A DNA stretch of 64,000 nt from contig NZ_JTDW01000011.1 of assembly GCF_000943565.1 (NCBI RefSeq), positions 26,169 to 90,168 on the forward strand. The letters are read 5' to 3'. Positions 9,647 through 18,260 of the stretch are shown one piece after another. Each line of letters starts with the position of its first letter. The first letter of the stretch is position 1. A program made the position numbers and the translations under genes. This DNA is from Neotamlana sedimentorum. Its GTDB lineage: Bacteria; Bacteroidota; Bacteroidia; Flavobacteriales; Flavobacteriaceae. The notes under the pieces are model-generated. The model did not search any database. It saw nothing but the letters and a program-made list of their open reading frames with translations, and had not been told where the DNA came from.

Positions 9647-10336
9647 ATGAGAAAAGAACAACACCATAAAGGTTGGAACGAAATAAAAACAAACGATTCT
9701 TGGGCCATTTTTAAAATAATGGGCGAATTTGTAAATGGTTACGAAAAATTAAGTAAAATAGGGCCATGTGTTTCTATTTTTGGTTCCGCACGGACAAAAC
9801 CTGACCATAAATATTATAAATTAGCAGAAAAAGTAGCTACAAAAATTGTTGAAGCAGGCTATGGCGTTATTACTGGTGGCGGACCTGGAATTATGGAAGC
9901 GGGTAACAAAGGCGCTCATTTAGGTGGTGGTACATCGGTTGGATTAAATATTGATTTACCTTTCGAGCAACATGATAATCCTTATATAGATTCTGATAAA
10001 AATTTAGATTTTGATTACTTTTTTGTACGTAAAGTAATGTTTGTAAAATACTCACAAGGTTTTGTAGTAATGCCTGGAGGTTTTGGTACGTTAGATGAAC
10101 TTTTTGAAGCCATCACGCTTATTCAAACTCATAAAATCGGGAAATTCCCTATTATTTTAGTGGGCACCGAATTTTGGGAAGGTCTTATGGACTGGATTAA
10201 AAAAACACTTTTAGATAGCTTCGGAAACATAAGTGAAAAAGATCTTGATTTAATTCATTTAGTAGACACCGAAGATGAAGTTATTACTATTTTAGATAAT
10301 TTTTACAAAGAATCTGGTTTAAGCCCAAATTTTTAA
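9647..10336 (+). CDS. LOG family protein (TIGR00730, nucleoside 5'-monophosphate phosphoribohydrolase-like)
   Basis: 229 residues with the Rossmann-like LOG fold. It carries the two defining motifs: GGGPGIMEAGNKGA and PGGFGTLDELFEA (the PGGxGTxxE catalytic signature that binds the ribose phosphate). Members release nucleobases from nucleoside 5'-monophosphates; plant and some bacterial proteins act on cytokinin ribotides, but the bacterial substrate is often unknown. It lies 56 bp after uvrA on the same strand. Annotation as cytokinin-activating enzyme would be over-precise; family assignment is secure. Confidence 0.85.
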   Translation: MRKEQHHKGWNEIKTNDSWAIFKIMGEFVNGYEKLSKIGPCVSIFGSARTKPDHKYYKLAEKVATKIVEAGYGVITGGGPGIMEAGNKGAHLGGGTSVGLNIDLPFEQHDNPYIDSDKNLDFDYFFVRKVMFVKYSQGFVVMPGGFGTLDELFEAITLIQTHKIGKFPIILVGTEFWEGLMDWIKKTLLDSFGNISEKDLDLIHLVDTEDEVITILDNFYKESGLSPNF

Positions 10337-10373
10337 TCATTTAATACTCTATAAACAAAACAAAACAGCATCC

Positions 10374-10381
10374 TAATTTTG
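10374..10381 (+). promoter_or_regulatory. Putative -7 element for the M1-like outer-membrane protein gene
   Basis: Reads TAATTTTG, an exact TAnnTTTG match. If used, transcription would begin near 10387, which places an upstream in-frame TTG (10379) inside the promoter and favours the TTG at 10433 as the start codon. No clear -33 TTG was seen. Confidence 0.4.
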
Positions 10382-10432
10382 CTATATTGCAATGCCTTAA
10401 ATAATGTATTCACTTTTAATAGTTTTTATAAG

Positions 10433-13258
10433 TTGAAAATTCGCCTATTTATTTCTTTTATTCTCTTGTCGTTATATTTTTCGGCGTACAGCCAAAATAA
10501 AATCGATTTGACGGCTAGTTTCAACTTACAAGAAAAACAAATTAAAATTTCGCAAACCATTACGTATTTTAACACATCTAAAACCGTGTTAGATACGATT
10601 TATTTAAGTAATTGGGCTAACAGTTTTTCATCTAAAAAAACCCCGTTAGCTAAACGCATTGCCGAAGAGTATAAAAACGATTTTCATTTAGCAAAAAACG
10701 AAGATCGTGGATATTCTGTGATAACATCAATCAGGCAACATAATACAGATGTATTTTTTTCTGAGCTAAAAAACCAGCCAGACATTGTAAAAGTGGCACT
10801 TAATAAGCCTCTAAAACCCAATGAAGCTTATACCCTTAAATTAGATTACCTAGTACAAGTGCCACATGCTAAATTCACAAGTTATGGTGTTACTAATGGA
10901 GGTGATTACAATTTAAAATACTGGTATATTACACCAGCCGTTTATAATACCGATTGGCAATATTACAGCAACAAAAACTTAAATGATTTATTTATACCTA
11001 AGGCTGATTTAAATTTTATCCTTCAAATTCCTAAAGGTTATACTTTAATTTCAGAATTAGATACAAACAAAATTGAAGAAACAACCGACGGGCAAACCAT
11101 AATTTTGGAAGGAAAAAATCGGATTAATTCAAGTCTATTTCTTTCTAAAAAATCAACATTTAATACTATACAAGATGGTGATTTAGCTTTGGTTTCAAAT
11201 CTTCCTGATAAGAATTTGGAAGTGATTGAAAAGGTGTTAATTACAGAAAAAATAAAAAAATATTTAACTAAAAAATTTGGAAATTATCCACACAAACGAC
11301 TTTTAATTTCTGAAACAGACTACAATAAAGATCCGCTTTACGGGTTAAATTTTCTGCCTAATTTTTTACGTGCTTATCCAAACAGTTTTGAGTACGAAAT
11401 AAAACTTCTTAAAGTTGCTATTCGTAATTATTTAGAAAATACTTTACTAATAAACCCTCGAAAAGAACAGTGGTTGCTAGACGGTATTCAAACCTACTAT
11501 TTAATAACTTATGTTGAAGAGCATTACCCCAACATGAAATTTTTAGGCAATTTTGCAGATATTTGGGGCATTCGTACTTTTCATGCTGCCGATATGCATT
11601 TTAATGATAAGTATAATATTGCTTTTATGCTTATGGCACGAACCAACCGAGACCAACCATTAAGCATGCAAAAAGACTCACTGTTAAAATTTAACAGCAA
11701 TATTGCTAACAAATATAAGGCGGGCTTAGGTTTAAAATATCTCGACGACTTTGTAAATAGTAATATAGTTGAAAATAGCATTGAAGAATTTATAAAAAAT
11801 AAAAAGCTTAAGCCAACATCTTCAAGTGAATTCGAGTATTTTATTAAATCACAGACTAATAAAAATATAGATTGGTTTTTCAGTGATTATTTAACCACTA
11901 GAAAAAAGATAGATTTTAAAATAAAAAAGGTAACCAAAACGGAAGATTCAATTACGGTTAGTATAAAAAACAAGCGAAATAATAGTATGCCCGTTTCGCT
12001 CTACAGCATTAAAAACGACACCATTGTTTCAAAAATATGGGTTGAAAACATTAGTGATGTAAAAACATTAACTATTCCGAGAAATGAAACCAATAAACTG
12101 GTTTTAAATTATAATAACAAAATTCCAGAAGTTAACGTTCGCGACAACTGGAAATCTTTAAAAGGATTAAGTAACAAACCCTTACAATTTAGGCTGTTTC
12201 AAGATGTAGAAGACCCGTATTACAGTCAGGTATTTTTTATGCCCATTGTAGAATTCGACAATATTTACGACGGCTTCACATTAGGTTTAAAAGCTTATAA
12301 TAAAACGGTTTTACGCAAACTATTCAATTACAAAATTCAGCCTCAATATGCATTTAAATCGAAATCTTTAACAGGCTCTCTATCGCTTTCAAAAACACAT
12401 TATTTACAAAATAGCAACTTATATTACATAAATTATGGTGTTGGTAGTAGTTACACCTCTTATGCCGAAGATTTATTTGTACGCAAAATAACGCCATCGG
12501 TTGCCTTTGGTTTTAGAGAAGACGACGATTTCAGATCGAATAAACGCAAGTTGCTCCAATTTAGATATATTGATATTCATCGGGATAAAGTTGATACTAA
12601 TTTACAATCATCAGAAGAGCCAAATTATAGTGTTTTTAATGCCCGATTTACACATTCCAATGATAATTTAATTAACTACAACCGCTGGTACGCCGATTTT
12701 CAATTAGGGGCAAAATTCAGCAAGCTTTCATTTAACTACGAATACAGAAAACTTTTTGAAAGCAATAGGCAATTAAATATTCGCTTTTTTGCAGGTACAT
12801 TTTTAAAAAACAATACCGATTTAGCATCAATCTATTTTAGTTTTGCACTCGATCGTCCAACCGATTATTTATTCGATTATTCCTATTTAGGTCGCTCGGA
12901 ACAATCTGGTTTATTTAGTCAACAATACATCGATGCCGAAGGTGGTTTTAAATCGAAACTCAACACACCATTTGCCAACCAATGGATAACCACACTTAAT
13001 ACAAGTACTACACTTTGGAATTATATTTTAGCATATGGAGATGTTGGCTTAGTTAAAAGCAAATACAATACTTCAAAGTTTGTGTACGATTCTGGAATTC
13101 GAGTTAACCTAGTAACCGATTATTTCGAAATATACTTCCCTATTTACTCCAACTTAGGCTGGGAAGTAAGTCATGCCCATTATGCCGAAAAAATACGCTT
13201 CAAAATCACATTAGCACCTCAAGCACTACTCGGTCTATTTAGACGTCGTTGGTTCTAA
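10433..13258 (+). CDS. M1 aminopeptidase-like ectodomain fused to outer-membrane beta-barrel; zinc motif absent
   Basis: 941 residues from a TTG start at 10433, chosen because it gives a clean signal peptide (MKIRLFISFILLSLYFSAYSQ) and because no ATG exists nearby. Residues about 22-590 resemble M1-family peptidases: an N-terminal beta domain, then a helical part with WLLDGIQTYYLITYVEE (about 347-363), which matches the family's WLxEGxAxYxE segment. The HEXXH expected some 15-20 residues upstream is missing; the sequence there is AIRNYL (329-334). The last 350 residues alternate aromatic/polar beta strands (FVRKITPSVAFGF, FFAGTFLKNN) and end RRRWF, as outer-membrane barrels do. Probably a surface or periplasm-facing binding/scaffold protein, not an active peptidase. 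Confidence 0.6.
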   Translation: MKIRLFISFILLSLYFSAYSQNKIDLTASFNLQEKQIKISQTITYFNTSKTVLDTIYLSNWANSFSSKKTPLAKRIAEEYKNDFHLAKNEDRGYSVITSIRQHNTDVFFSELKNQPDIVKVALNKPLKPNEAYTLKLDYLVQVPHAKFTSYGVTNGGDYNLKYWYITPAVYNTDWQYYSNKNLNDLFIPKADLNFILQIPKGYTLISELDTNKIEETTDGQTIILEGKNRINSSLFLSKKSTFNTIQDGDLALVSNLPDKNLEVIEKVLITEKIKKYLTKKFGNYPHKRLLISETDYNKDPLYGLNFLPNFLRAYPNSFEYEIKLLKVAIRNYLENTLLINPRKEQWLLDGIQTYYLITYVEEHYPNMKFLGNFADIWGIRTFHAADMHFNDKYNIAFMLMARTNRDQPLSMQKDSLLKFNSNIANKYKAGLGLKYLDDFVNSNIVENSIEEFIKNKKLKPTSSSEFEYFIKSQTNKNIDWFFSDYLTTRKKIDFKIKKVTKTEDSITVSIKNKRNNSMPVSLYSIKNDTIVSKIWVENISDVKTLTIPRNETNKLVLNYNNKIPEVNVRDNWKSLKGLSNKPLQFRLFQDVEDPYYSQVFFMPIVEFDNIYDGFTLGLKAYNKTVLRKLFNYKIQPQYAFKSKSLTGSLSLSKTHYLQNSNLYYINYGVGSSYTSYAEDLFVRKITPSVAFGFREDDDFRSNKRKLLQFRYIDIHRDKVDTNLQSSEEPNYSVFNARFTHSNDNLINYNRWYADFQLGAKFSKLSFNYEYRKLFESNRQLNIRFFAGTFLKNNTDLASIYFSFALDRPTDYLFDYSYLGRSEQSGLFSQQYIDAEGGFKSKLNTPFANQWITTLNTSTTLWNYILAYGDVGLVKSKYNTSKFVYDSGIRVNLVTDYFEIYFPIYSNLGWEVSHAHYAEKIRFKITLAPQALLGLFRRRWF

Positions 13259-13368
13259 TGAAATTGAAAAATATTCATCAAATTTAAATTTTGTTAAATA
13301 TTATTCAACAAAAACTCATAATTACTCAATTTTTTATGATATTTATAAAATATCAGATTAAGTTTTAA

Positions 13369-13399
13369 TTGTAAAATAGTTCTGTTTTCACTATTTTTG
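13369..13399 (+). promoter_or_regulatory. Housekeeping (sigma-A type) promoter for the E1 gene
   Basis: TTG (13369-13371), a 20-bp spacer and TATTTTTG (13392-13399) match the Flavobacterium/Bacteroides promoter TTG-N17..23-TAnnTTTG. The ATG chosen for the next gene lies 25 bp downstream of the -7 box, which argues against using the TTG at 13397 inside the box as a start. Confidence 0.65.
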
Positions 13400-13423
13400 C
13401 AAAACCAAAAAAGCATATACCGC

Positions 13424-15835
13424 ATGCAAACCATACCCGATTTACAAAACAATATTTCTTTCGACGATTTTAAAATAGAAGTTCTTGCAGACTACAAAAT
13501 TGCTGTAGAGAGTCGAGAATGTAGTTTACTTGGTCGTAGAGAGGTGCTTACTGGAAAAGCTAAATTTGGAATTTTTGGCGATGGAAAAGAAGTGCCTCAA
13601 TTAGCAATGGCTAAAGCTTTTCAAAAAGGAGATTGGCGCTCTGGCTATTACCGTGATCAAACATTCATGATGGCTATTGGAGAATTTACTAAAGAACACT
13701 TTTTTGCAGGCTTGTACGCCGATACCGATATTAAAAATGAACCAATGTCGGCAGGTCGCCAAATGGGCGGCCATTTTGTCACTCATAGTTTAGACGATAA
13801 TGGCAATTGGAAAAATTTAACAAAACAATACAATTCTAGCGCAGATATTTCGCCTACAGCAGCACAAATGCCACGTTTATTAGGATTAGCACAAGCCTCA
13901 AAAATTTTTAGAAATGTTGATGGTATAAATAAATCTAAATTTTCTAATAATGGAAACGAGGTAGCTTGGGGAACCATTGGTAACGCTAGTACCAGCGAAG
14001 GCTTGTTTTTTGAAACGGTTAATGCTGCTGGTGTTTTACAAGTACCCATGGTTATCAGTATTTGGGACGACGAATATGGTATTTCAGTTCATGCAAAACA
14101 TCAAACTACAAAAGAAAATATTTCTGAAATTTTAAAAGGATTTCAACGTGACAAAAATCATAAAGGCTACGAAATTTTCCGTGTAAAAGGATGGGATTAT
14201 GCAAATTTGGTAGAGACATACCAAGAGGCTGGTGCTATAGCACGCGAAGAACATGTACCTGTAATTATACACGTTACAGAGCTAACGCAACCGCAAGGTC
14301 ACTCTACATCTGGATCTCATGAACGCTACAAAAGCCCAGAGAGATTAACCTGGGAAAAAGAACACGATTGTATCCTAAAAATGCGTGAATGGATTATTGA
14401 AAGTGGTATCGCCACCGAAGAAGACCTGGTTAAAATAGAACGCAATGCAAAGCGTGAAGTAAGAGAAGCAAAAAAAAATACATGGAATACGTTTCTACAA
14501 CCTATTGCTAAAGAACGTATTGAACTTATTTCAATTTTAAAATCTATTGAAACTAAAAGTACAAACGGGGTATTTATTGGCAAACTCAAAAACAGCCTTG
14601 AAGCTATTGATGAGCCAACAAGAAAAGATATTTTATCACATGGAAGAAAAGCATTGCGCTATGTTTTAAATGAAACTTTCGATGAAAAAACGAAGCTTCA
14701 GCTGTGGATTAATCAAATTTTTGAAAATGTACAACCAAAATTTAGTTCTCATCTTTTTTCTGAAACAGAACGTGCTAATAGCCGCATTAAAGAAATAAAA
14801 CCAACATACAACGAAGATGCTGAATTAGTTGACGGTCGTATTATTTTACGTGATAATTTCGATGCCATTTTTAGTAACATTCCAGAAGCTCTGGTTTTTG
14901 GTGAAGATTCTGGAAATATAGGTGATGTTAATCAAGGTTTAGAAGGATTACAAGAAAAATACGGTGAACTTCGAATTGCCGATGCAGGTATTCGTGAAGC
15001 CACAATAATTGGACAAGGAATTGGTATGTCGCTACGTGGTTTAAGACCAATCGCCGAAATTCAATATTTAGACTATATTCTTTACGCTATTCAAATAATA
15101 AGCGACGATTTAGCAACAACGCACTACCGTACGGTTGGAAAGCAAAAGGCTCCATTAATTATAAGAACAAGAGGTCATAGATTAGAAGGTATATGGCATT
15201 CAGGTTCTCCTATGGGTGGAATTTTGCATTTAACACGTGGGGTAAATGTTTTAGTTCCACGAAACATGACTAAAGCTGCTGGTTTTTATAACACGCTAAT
15301 GCAAGGAAACGACCCAGCAATTATTATAGAATGTTTAAATGGATATCGCTTAAAAGAAAAAATGCCAAACAATTTAGGAGCCTTAAAAACGCCAATTGGT
15401 GTTGTTGAAACCGTTCGAGAAGGAAAAGACATTACCGTAGTTTCTTATGGTTCTACACTTCGTATTGTAGAACAAGTAGCAAAAGAATTGATAGCAGTAG
15501 GTATTAATATTGAAATTATTGATGTGCAATCTTTATTTCCATTCGATCTTAATCATGACATTGTTAAAAGTGTTGAAAAAACAAACCGATTAATAATTGT
15601 TGATGAAGACGTTCCTGGAGGTGCATCGGCTTATATTTTAAATGAAGTATTAAATGTTCAAAACGCATATCAATTTTTAGATAGTGCACCAAAAACCTTG
15701 AGCGCTAAAGAACATCGTCCTGCATATGGAAATGATGGTGATTATTTCTCGAAACCTTCTGCCGAAGATATTTTTGAGGCTATTTATAACATAATGCATG
15801 AGTCTAACCCTAATAATTATCCAAAATTACGTTAA
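13424..15835 (+). CDS. Fused E1 alpha/beta component of branched-chain 2-oxoacid dehydrogenase (ThDP-dependent)
   Basis: 803 residues. The E1 component decarboxylates branched-chain 2-oxo acids with thiamine diphosphate and passes the acyl group to a lipoyl E2; products prime iso/anteiso fatty acids. Residues about 1-440 are E1-alpha, about 460-803 E1-beta (GEDSGNIGDVNQGLEGLQEKYG, RTRGHRLEGIWHSG, VDEDVPGGASAYIL), normally separate genes. The start at 13424 sits 25 bp after a promoter. In the alpha half the ThDP/Mg motif, usually GDG-X(about 26)-NN, reads GNAST (Asn187) and WDDEYGIS (Asp215-Asp216): the acidic and amide ligands appear exchanged. A terminator follows. E2 and E3 are not in the window. 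Confidence 0.85.
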   Translation: MQTIPDLQNNISFDDFKIEVLADYKIAVESRECSLLGRREVLTGKAKFGIFGDGKEVPQLAMAKAFQKGDWRSGYYRDQTFMMAIGEFTKEHFFAGLYADTDIKNEPMSAGRQMGGHFVTHSLDDNGNWKNLTKQYNSSADISPTAAQMPRLLGLAQASKIFRNVDGINKSKFSNNGNEVAWGTIGNASTSEGLFFETVNAAGVLQVPMVISIWDDEYGISVHAKHQTTKENISEILKGFQRDKNHKGYEIFRVKGWDYANLVETYQEAGAIAREEHVPVIIHVTELTQPQGHSTSGSHERYKSPERLTWEKEHDCILKMREWIIESGIATEEDLVKIERNAKREVREAKKNTWNTFLQPIAKERIELISILKSIETKSTNGVFIGKLKNSLEAIDEPTRKDILSHGRKALRYVLNETFDEKTKLQLWINQIFENVQPKFSSHLFSETERANSRIKEIKPTYNEDAELVDGRIILRDNFDAIFSNIPEALVFGEDSGNIGDVNQGLEGLQEKYGELRIADAGIREATIIGQGIGMSLRGLRPIAEIQYLDYILYAIQIISDDLATTHYRTVGKQKAPLIIRTRGHRLEGIWHSGSPMGGILHLTRGVNVLVPRNMTKAAGFYNTLMQGNDPAIIIECLNGYRLKEKMPNNLGALKTPIGVVETVREGKDITVVSYGSTLRIVEQVAKELIAVGINIEIIDVQSLFPFDLNHDIVKSVEKTNRLIIVDEDVPGGASAYILNEVLNVQNAYQFLDSAPKTLSAKEHRPAYGNDGDYFSKPSAEDIFEAIYNIMHESNPNNYPKLR

Positions 15836-15860
15836 TATAGCATGAGATAATAAAACATAT

Positions 15861-15887
15861 AACCATCGCATTTGCCGATGGTTTTTT
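15861..15887 (+). terminator. Intrinsic terminator after the E1 gene
   Basis: 8-bp stem AACCATCG / CGATGGTT (15861-15868, 15876-15883) with a 7-nt loop and a T-run to 15887, 25 bp after the stop. Confidence 0.8.
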
Positions 15888-15900
15888 ATATTTATAAAAA

Positions 15901-16173
15901 ATGAAATTTATGAAAGACGATTCTCCTTTAATTACCCGAGATTGGTTGGCCATTGAGCGTACCAAACTCGCCAATGAACGTACATTTTTAGCATACTTTA
16001 GAACCTTTATTGTATTTTTAGGAACAGGAATTACAGTATTAAAACTAGAATTTTTTGCCGAATTAAAACCCTTCGGTATTATTTTACTTTTAACCTCACC
16101 AATCATTTTAATAATTGGTTTAGTTCGTTTGTTTGCCGTAAAACGTACCATTAAAAAACATTATCAGGTATAA
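15901..16173 (+). CDS. DUF202 domain membrane protein (YidH-like)
   Basis: 90 residues. The sequence TRDWLAIERTKLANERTFLAYFRT is the signature of DUF202 (LAxxRTxLAxERTxLAxxRT), followed by two membrane helices (about 34-50 and 58-77). Function of this small inner-membrane family is unknown. The stop (16171-16173) directly abuts the ATG of the next gene, so the two are translated as a pair. An alternative start is the Met at codon 4. Confidence 0.82.
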   Translation: MKFMKDDSPLITRDWLAIERTKLANERTFLAYFRTFIVFLGTGITVLKLEFFAELKPFGIILLLTSPIILIIGLVRLFAVKRTIKKHYQV

Positions 16174-16644
16174 ATGAAGGCAGCTAGTGTAAAAGAAATT
16201 AAAACAGAACTTAATGAGCTATCTACTAAAGAATTACAAGATTTATGCTTACGACTTTCACGTTTTAAAATAGAAAATAAAGAGCTCCTTACCTATTTAC
16301 TTTTTGAGTCGCACAACGAAGACCAATACATTGAAAGTGTCAAAAATTATATGGACGGTGAATTCGAAATCATTAACACCAAAAATATTTTTTACATAAA
16401 AAAAAGCGTTCGTAAAATTTTAAAAAACATAAAAAAGTACATTCGTTATTCACAAAATAAAGCTACAGAAGCCGAATTACTTATCTATTTCTGTAAAAAA
16501 TTAAAACAATTTAAACCAAGTATTTCACGAAGTACTCAGCTTCAAAACTTATACAACCGCCAATTACTCCAAGCTAAAAAACGTATTGAAACACTTCATC
16601 CAGATTTACAATACGATTTTCACAGCCTTCTCGAAGAACTTTAG
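16174..16644 (+). CDS. Conserved hypothetical helical protein, partner of the DUF202 gene
   Basis: 156 residues with no recognised domain, signal peptide or membrane helix. It is strongly basic and helical, with motifs such as LSTKELQDLCLRLSRFKIENKELLTYLLFES and YIKKSVRKILKNIKKYIRYS, ending HPDLQYDFHSLLEEL. The start codon abuts the DUF202 stop with no gap, indicating co-translation; a role next to that membrane protein is likely but its nature is unknown. Confidence 0.6.
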   Translation: MKAASVKEIKTELNELSTKELQDLCLRLSRFKIENKELLTYLLFESHNEDQYIESVKNYMDGEFEIINTKNIFYIKKSVRKILKNIKKYIRYSQNKATEAELLIYFCKKLKQFKPSISRSTQLQNLYNRQLLQAKKRIETLHPDLQYDFHSLLEEL

Positions 16645-16680
16645 TTTGTTAAAATAACGTCTCAAACTTAACATCTATTC

Positions 16681-16734
16681 ACAAAAATATAACACAATTA
16701 AATTGCGCACAATTTAATTGTGTTATATTTTTGT
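16681..16734. promoter_or_regulatory. 54-bp perfect palindrome: OhrR-type operator overlapping the ohrR promoter
   Basis: Two perfect 25-bp arms (16681-16705 and 16710-16734) around a 4-bp centre CGCA. The core CACAATTAAATTG / CAATTTAATTGTG resembles the AT-rich inverted repeats bound by OhrR repressors (B. subtilis ohrA operator contains ACAATTAAATTGT). The arms also carry the promoter: TTG 16703-16705, 20-bp spacer, TATTTTTG 16726-16733. Because the arms are identical, a mirror-image promoter exists on the minus strand (-7 at 16682-16689). OhrR bound here would cover both boxes, giving autorepression released by organic peroxide. Confidence 0.85.
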
Positions 16735-16737
16735 ACC

Positions 16738-17163
16738 ATGAACGATAAGTTAAACATAAACGAGCAAATATGTTTCCCTATTTATCTTTTAGCTAAAGAT
16801 ATTATAGCGCTTTACAAACCATTGTTAAATGCATTAAACCTAACCTATCCTCAATATTTAGTGATGTTAGTTTTATGGGAAAACGAAACGCGAACTGTAA
16901 ATACTATTGGTAAAACATTAAACTTAGATAGTGGCACTCTAACCCCATTATTAAAACGTTTACAACAAAAAGAACTTGTTACCAGAACACGAAGTGTTAC
17001 AGACGAACGTGTAGTTAATATCAGTTTAACAACTAAAGGCGCTCAATTAAAAAACGAGGCCCAATGTATTCCTGAACAGATGATGGAAGCCATGAATGTT
17101 TCGGTGGAAGACTTAACGACATTAAAAGAATTAGTAATTAAAATTTTAAACAGTAAAAAATGA
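16738..17163 (+). CDS. ohrR: MarR-family organic hydroperoxide sensor/repressor OhrR
   Basis: 141-residue winged-helix regulator. The N terminus NEQICFPIYLLAKDIIALYKPLL carries the peroxide-sensing cysteine (Cys12) in the context shared by OhrR proteins, and YPQYLVMLVLWENE plus DSGTLTPLLKRLQQKELVTRTR form the DNA-binding winged helix. A second cysteine near residue 119 (NEAQCIP) suggests the two-Cys class that forms an intersubunit disulfide. ATG at 16738 was chosen over a GTG at 16720, which lies within the palindromic promoter. The -7 box ends only 4 nt before the ATG, so the mRNA may be almost leaderless. Stop overlaps the ohr start (ATGA). Confidence 0.92.
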   Translation: MNDKLNINEQICFPIYLLAKDIIALYKPLLNALNLTYPQYLVMLVLWENETRTVNTIGKTLNLDSGTLTPLLKRLQQKELVTRTRSVTDERVVNISLTTKGAQLKNEAQCIPEQMMEAMNVSVEDLTTLKELVIKILNSKK

Positions 17164-17585
17164 AAACAATATATACCATAGGTGCAACAGCCACCGGAGG
17201 GAGAAACGGACATGTAAAAAGTGAAAATGGTATTCTAGATATCGAAGTAAAACATCCAAAAGCATTAGGAGGTAGCAGCAACGATTATGCAAACCCCGAA
17301 ATGTTATTTGCCGCAGGCTACGCCGCTTGTTTTGATAGCGCACTTAATTTAGTTATTAACCAAAACAACGTAAAATCAGGAACTACAACCGTAACTGCAA
17401 ACATTAGTATTGGAAAATTAAACGAGGGTGGTTTTGGTTTAGAGGCAGAACTATCGATAAATGTACCGGATGTTTCTTTAGAAGAAGCTCAGGATTTAGC
17501 CGAAAAAGCACATCAAGTTTGTCCTTATTCTAACGCAACAAGAGGTAATATCGATGTAAAATTAACAGTAACAAATAATAGTTAA
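17160..17585 (+). CDS. ohr: Organic hydroperoxide reductase Ohr
   Basis: 141 residues of the Ohr/OsmC family, a cytosolic thiol peroxidase that reduces fatty-acid and other organic hydroperoxides using lipoyl-dependent reductants. The catalytic cysteines Cys57 (YAACFDSAL) and Cys121 (HQVCPYSNAT) are present, as are the conserved Arg15 (GGRNG) and Glu47 (NPEMLFAAGY) that activate the peroxidatic Cys. The ATG overlaps the ohrR stop by 4 bp, so it is coupled to and regulated with its repressor. Confidence 0.95.
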   Translation: MKTIYTIGATATGGRNGHVKSENGILDIEVKHPKALGGSSNDYANPEMLFAAGYAACFDSALNLVINQNNVKSGTTTVTANISIGKLNEGGFGLEAELSINVPDVSLEEAQDLAEKAHQVCPYSNATRGNIDVKLTVTNNS

Positions 17586-17600
17586 AAAATTAATAGTAAA

Positions 17601-18236
17601 ATGAACTTAATAGAAAATTTAAACTGGAGACATGCCGTAAAAGCGTATAATCCAGAAAAAAAAGTAAGTCAAGAACATATAGACAAAATAGTTGAAGCTG
17701 CCCGTTTAGCACCTTCATCGTCTGGTTTACAACCATTTCAAGTATTAGTTGTTTCTAACCCAAAGGTAAAAGAAAAGCTTGCTGAAGGTGCATTAAACCC
17801 CGAATGTATGCGAGATTGCTCTCATGTTATTGTTTTCGCCGCTTGGGATAGATATACCGAAGAACGCATAGATCATGTTTACAACTTTACAACAGACGAA
17901 CGCGGTTTACCTCGCGGCCGTTTTAGTAGTTATACCGATAAATTAAAGGCCATTTATTTAAACCAACCCGCTAGCGAAAACTTTGCGCACATTGCAAGAC
18001 AAACCTACATATCGTTAGGCTTAGCCTTAGCCCAAGCTGCCGAATTAAAGGTTGATACAACTCCTGCAGAAGGATTTAGTAATGCTGTTGTTGATGATGT
18101 TCTAAATCTAGATAAATTAGGACTTAAAAGTGTGTCGTTAATGTATGTTGGTTATGCTGATAACGAAAACGACTGGATTGCTTCAATGAAGAAAGTAAGA
18201 ACACCAAAAGAAAACTTTGTTATAGAATACAAGTAA
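17601..18236 (+). CDS. Nitroreductase family NAD(P)H-dependent flavin oxidoreductase
   Basis: 211 residues, FMN-dependent NfsB-type fold. The N-terminal WRHAVKAYNPEKKVSQEHIDKIVEAARLAPSSSGLQPFQVLVV is the FMN-phosphate-binding segment and the later ARQTYISLGLALAQAAELKVDTTPAEGF gives the dimer/FMN helix and PxEGF loop. Such enzymes reduce quinones and nitro compounds with two electrons. It lies 15 bp after ohr, so it is in the peroxide-inducible operon, where it may detoxify quinone or electrophile products. A terminator follows at 18261. Confidence 0.85.
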   Translation: MNLIENLNWRHAVKAYNPEKKVSQEHIDKIVEAARLAPSSSGLQPFQVLVVSNPKVKEKLAEGALNPECMRDCSHVIVFAAWDRYTEERIDHVYNFTTDERGLPRGRFSSYTDKLKAIYLNQPASENFAHIARQTYISLGLALAQAAELKVDTTPAEGFSNAVVDDVLNLDKLGLKSVSLMYVGYADNENDWIASMKKVRTPKENFVIEYK

Positions 18237-18260
18237 ATTCAATTTAAAATTTAAATCAAT

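Noticed and set aside
16681..16734. Palindrome as a transposon end or integration site.
   Set aside because: It carries OhrR-like operator sequence and promoter boxes exactly upstream of ohrR and no transposase or target duplication is present.
16720..16737. Alternative GTG start of ohrR.
   Set aside because: It lies inside the operator arm and before the predicted transcription start; the ATG at 16738 matches the family N terminus.
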